Shown here: positions 45,387 to 46,017 of the stretch, one piece after another
How positions within the stretch are numbered: the first letter of the stretch is position 1
Layout of the letters: every line of letters starts with the position of its first letter
Assembly: GCA_000173575.1 (NCBI GenBank)
Contig: ABYL01000049.1
Span: 1-46,017, forward strand
Reading direction: 5' to 3'
DNA from: Burkholderia sp. H160
GTDB lineage: Bacteria > Pseudomonadota > Gammaproteobacteria > Burkholderiales > Burkholderiaceae
DNA length: 46,017 bases
Notes under the pieces: model-generated
What the model saw: only the letters and a program-made list of their open reading frames with translations
The model's database searches: none
Told to the model about the DNA's origin: nothing
Translations under genes and position numbers: made by a program

Positions 45387-46017
45387 GTGAGTTACAAGCG
45401 CGGCCTGGCCGTTGTTTTCGGATGCGCGATCGCGGCCTTGGTGTCGTTTGCAGCGACGTATCCGCGCTTTCACCCGAGTCCGTCGGTCGCGGGCAATCCG
45501 TCGCCTGGCGCCAACGTCGTCGCGCCCGCACCCGCACCCGCACTCTCCGTCGAATTGCCCGGCCTGCCGGGCAGCAACAGCCCGCTCGCGTGGTCGCGCC
45601 TGAGTGCCGCCGAGCATGTCGCGCTGGCGCCATTCGAATCGCAATGGGATTCCTTTAGCGACGAACGCAAGCGTAAATGGATCAAGATCGCGTCGAGATA
45701 CGCGAAGATGTCGCCGGATGCGCAAAAACGCCTGCATGATCGCATGAACGAATGGGTGCGCATGACGCCCGACCAGCGCCGCGTCGCGCGCGAGAACTAT
45801 CAGGTTTCGAAAGAGTTGCCGCGCGAAGCGCGTCAGAACGCGTGGAAGGCGTACCAGCAGTTGCCCGAAGAAACCAAGGAGCGGCTTGCCGCGAGCGAGC
45901 ACAAGCGTCGTCCTAGCATCGTCAGCGCACCGCCGTCGGCTCACAAGGAGATCAAGGGCATCGACCGGCTCGTGAACGCGCGCGAGCACACCGCCGGCGC
46001 CAGCGATGCCGCGGCGG
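45387..46017 (+). CDS. DUF3106 domain protein (3' end outside window)
   Basis: An open frame from a GTG at 45387 runs to the window end, giving 210 residues so far. GGGAG lies upstream. After MSYKRGLAV comes one hydrophobic segment, FGCAIAALVSFAATY, a signal anchor or signal peptide, then a Pro/Ala linker. From residue about 70 the DUF3106 pattern appears: WSRLSAAEHVALAPFESQW, SDERKRKWIKIASRY, RMNEWVRMTPDQRRVAREN and AWKAYQQLPEETKERL. The domain's repeated Trp and Arg/Lys-rich helices suggest an extracytoplasmic protein. It follows DUF3619 by 16 bases in the same operon. Function unknown. Confidence 0.85.
   Translation, partial: MSYKRGLAVVFGCAIAALVSFAATYPRFHPSPSVAGNPSPGANVVAPAPAPALSVELPGLPGSNSPLAWSRLSAAEHVALAPFESQWDSFSDERKRKWIKIASRYAKMSPDAQKRLHDRMNEWVRMTPDQRRVARENYQVSKELPREARQNAWKAYQQLPEETKERLAASEHKRRPSIVSAPPSAHKEIKGIDRLVNAREHTAGASDAAA

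Overview
The window is high-GC chromosomal DNA of a Burkholderia sensu lato type betaproteobacterium, most likely Paraburkholderia or Burkholderia. This is inferred from codon and GC character, from the complete 14-gene nuo operon closed by a DUF2818 gene, and from the gene order ilvB-ilvN-ilvC-psd-pssA-leuA. No insertion sequence, prophage, integrase or CRISPR array is visible. Most of it is core genome, with two accessory-looking stretches at the left.

Layout. 1-5231 (+): the end of an acyl-CoA catabolic operon: 3-hydroxyacyl-CoA dehydrogenase C-terminus, enoyl-CoA hydratase/isomerase, histidine phosphatase, APH-type kinase, acyl-CoA dehydrogenase (ACAD) and a glutathione transferase. 5331-9104 (-): a convergent acyl-CoA operon: DUF1178 zinc-ribbon protein, two different ACADs and two MaoC-type hydratases, apparently driven by a promoter overlapped by a small palindrome. 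9321-10201 (-): a two-gene cassette that looks like an unassigned toxin-antitoxin pair, a small HicA-like protein followed by a helix-turn-helix protein, with a perfect inverted repeat upstream. 10460-26436 (-): the whole respiratory complex I operon nuoA to nuoN, then DUF2818 and a Nudix hydrolase. 26591-28033 (-): tpiA-secG-tRNA-Leu(GAG). 28199-32119 (-): rpsO, pnp and a quinone oxidoreductase. 32324-34367: an orphan branched-chain-type substrate-binding protein and a divergent lipoprotein with two BamE-like repeats. 34596-36837 (+): beta-carbonic anhydrase and a SulP anion transporter. 36942-44021 (-): leuA, pssA, psd, ilvC, ilvN and ilvB. 44379-46017 (+): an ECF-like sigma factor, DUF3619 membrane protein and DUF3106 protein (cut by the window end).

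How they work together. The left third degrades acyl-CoA substrates of unknown identity. The kinase, phosphatase and ACAD trio mirrors the domains of animal ACAD10/ACAD11, and the ACAD and MaoC pairs suggest heteromeric enzymes. The nuo operon encodes NADH:quinone oxidoreductase, which would reoxidise the NADH formed. The right part makes branched-chain amino acids and phosphatidylethanolamine.

Main anomalies. ilvB, the large acetolactate synthase subunit, carries an apparent 2-base deletion near 43485 and reads as two fragments; restoring two bases gives exactly the expected 587 residues. The cassette at 9321-10201 is the best candidate for an undescribed system. Several intergenic RNA structures (rpsO leader, pnp leader, nuoF/nuoG gap, nuoI/nuoJ gap) are also recorded.
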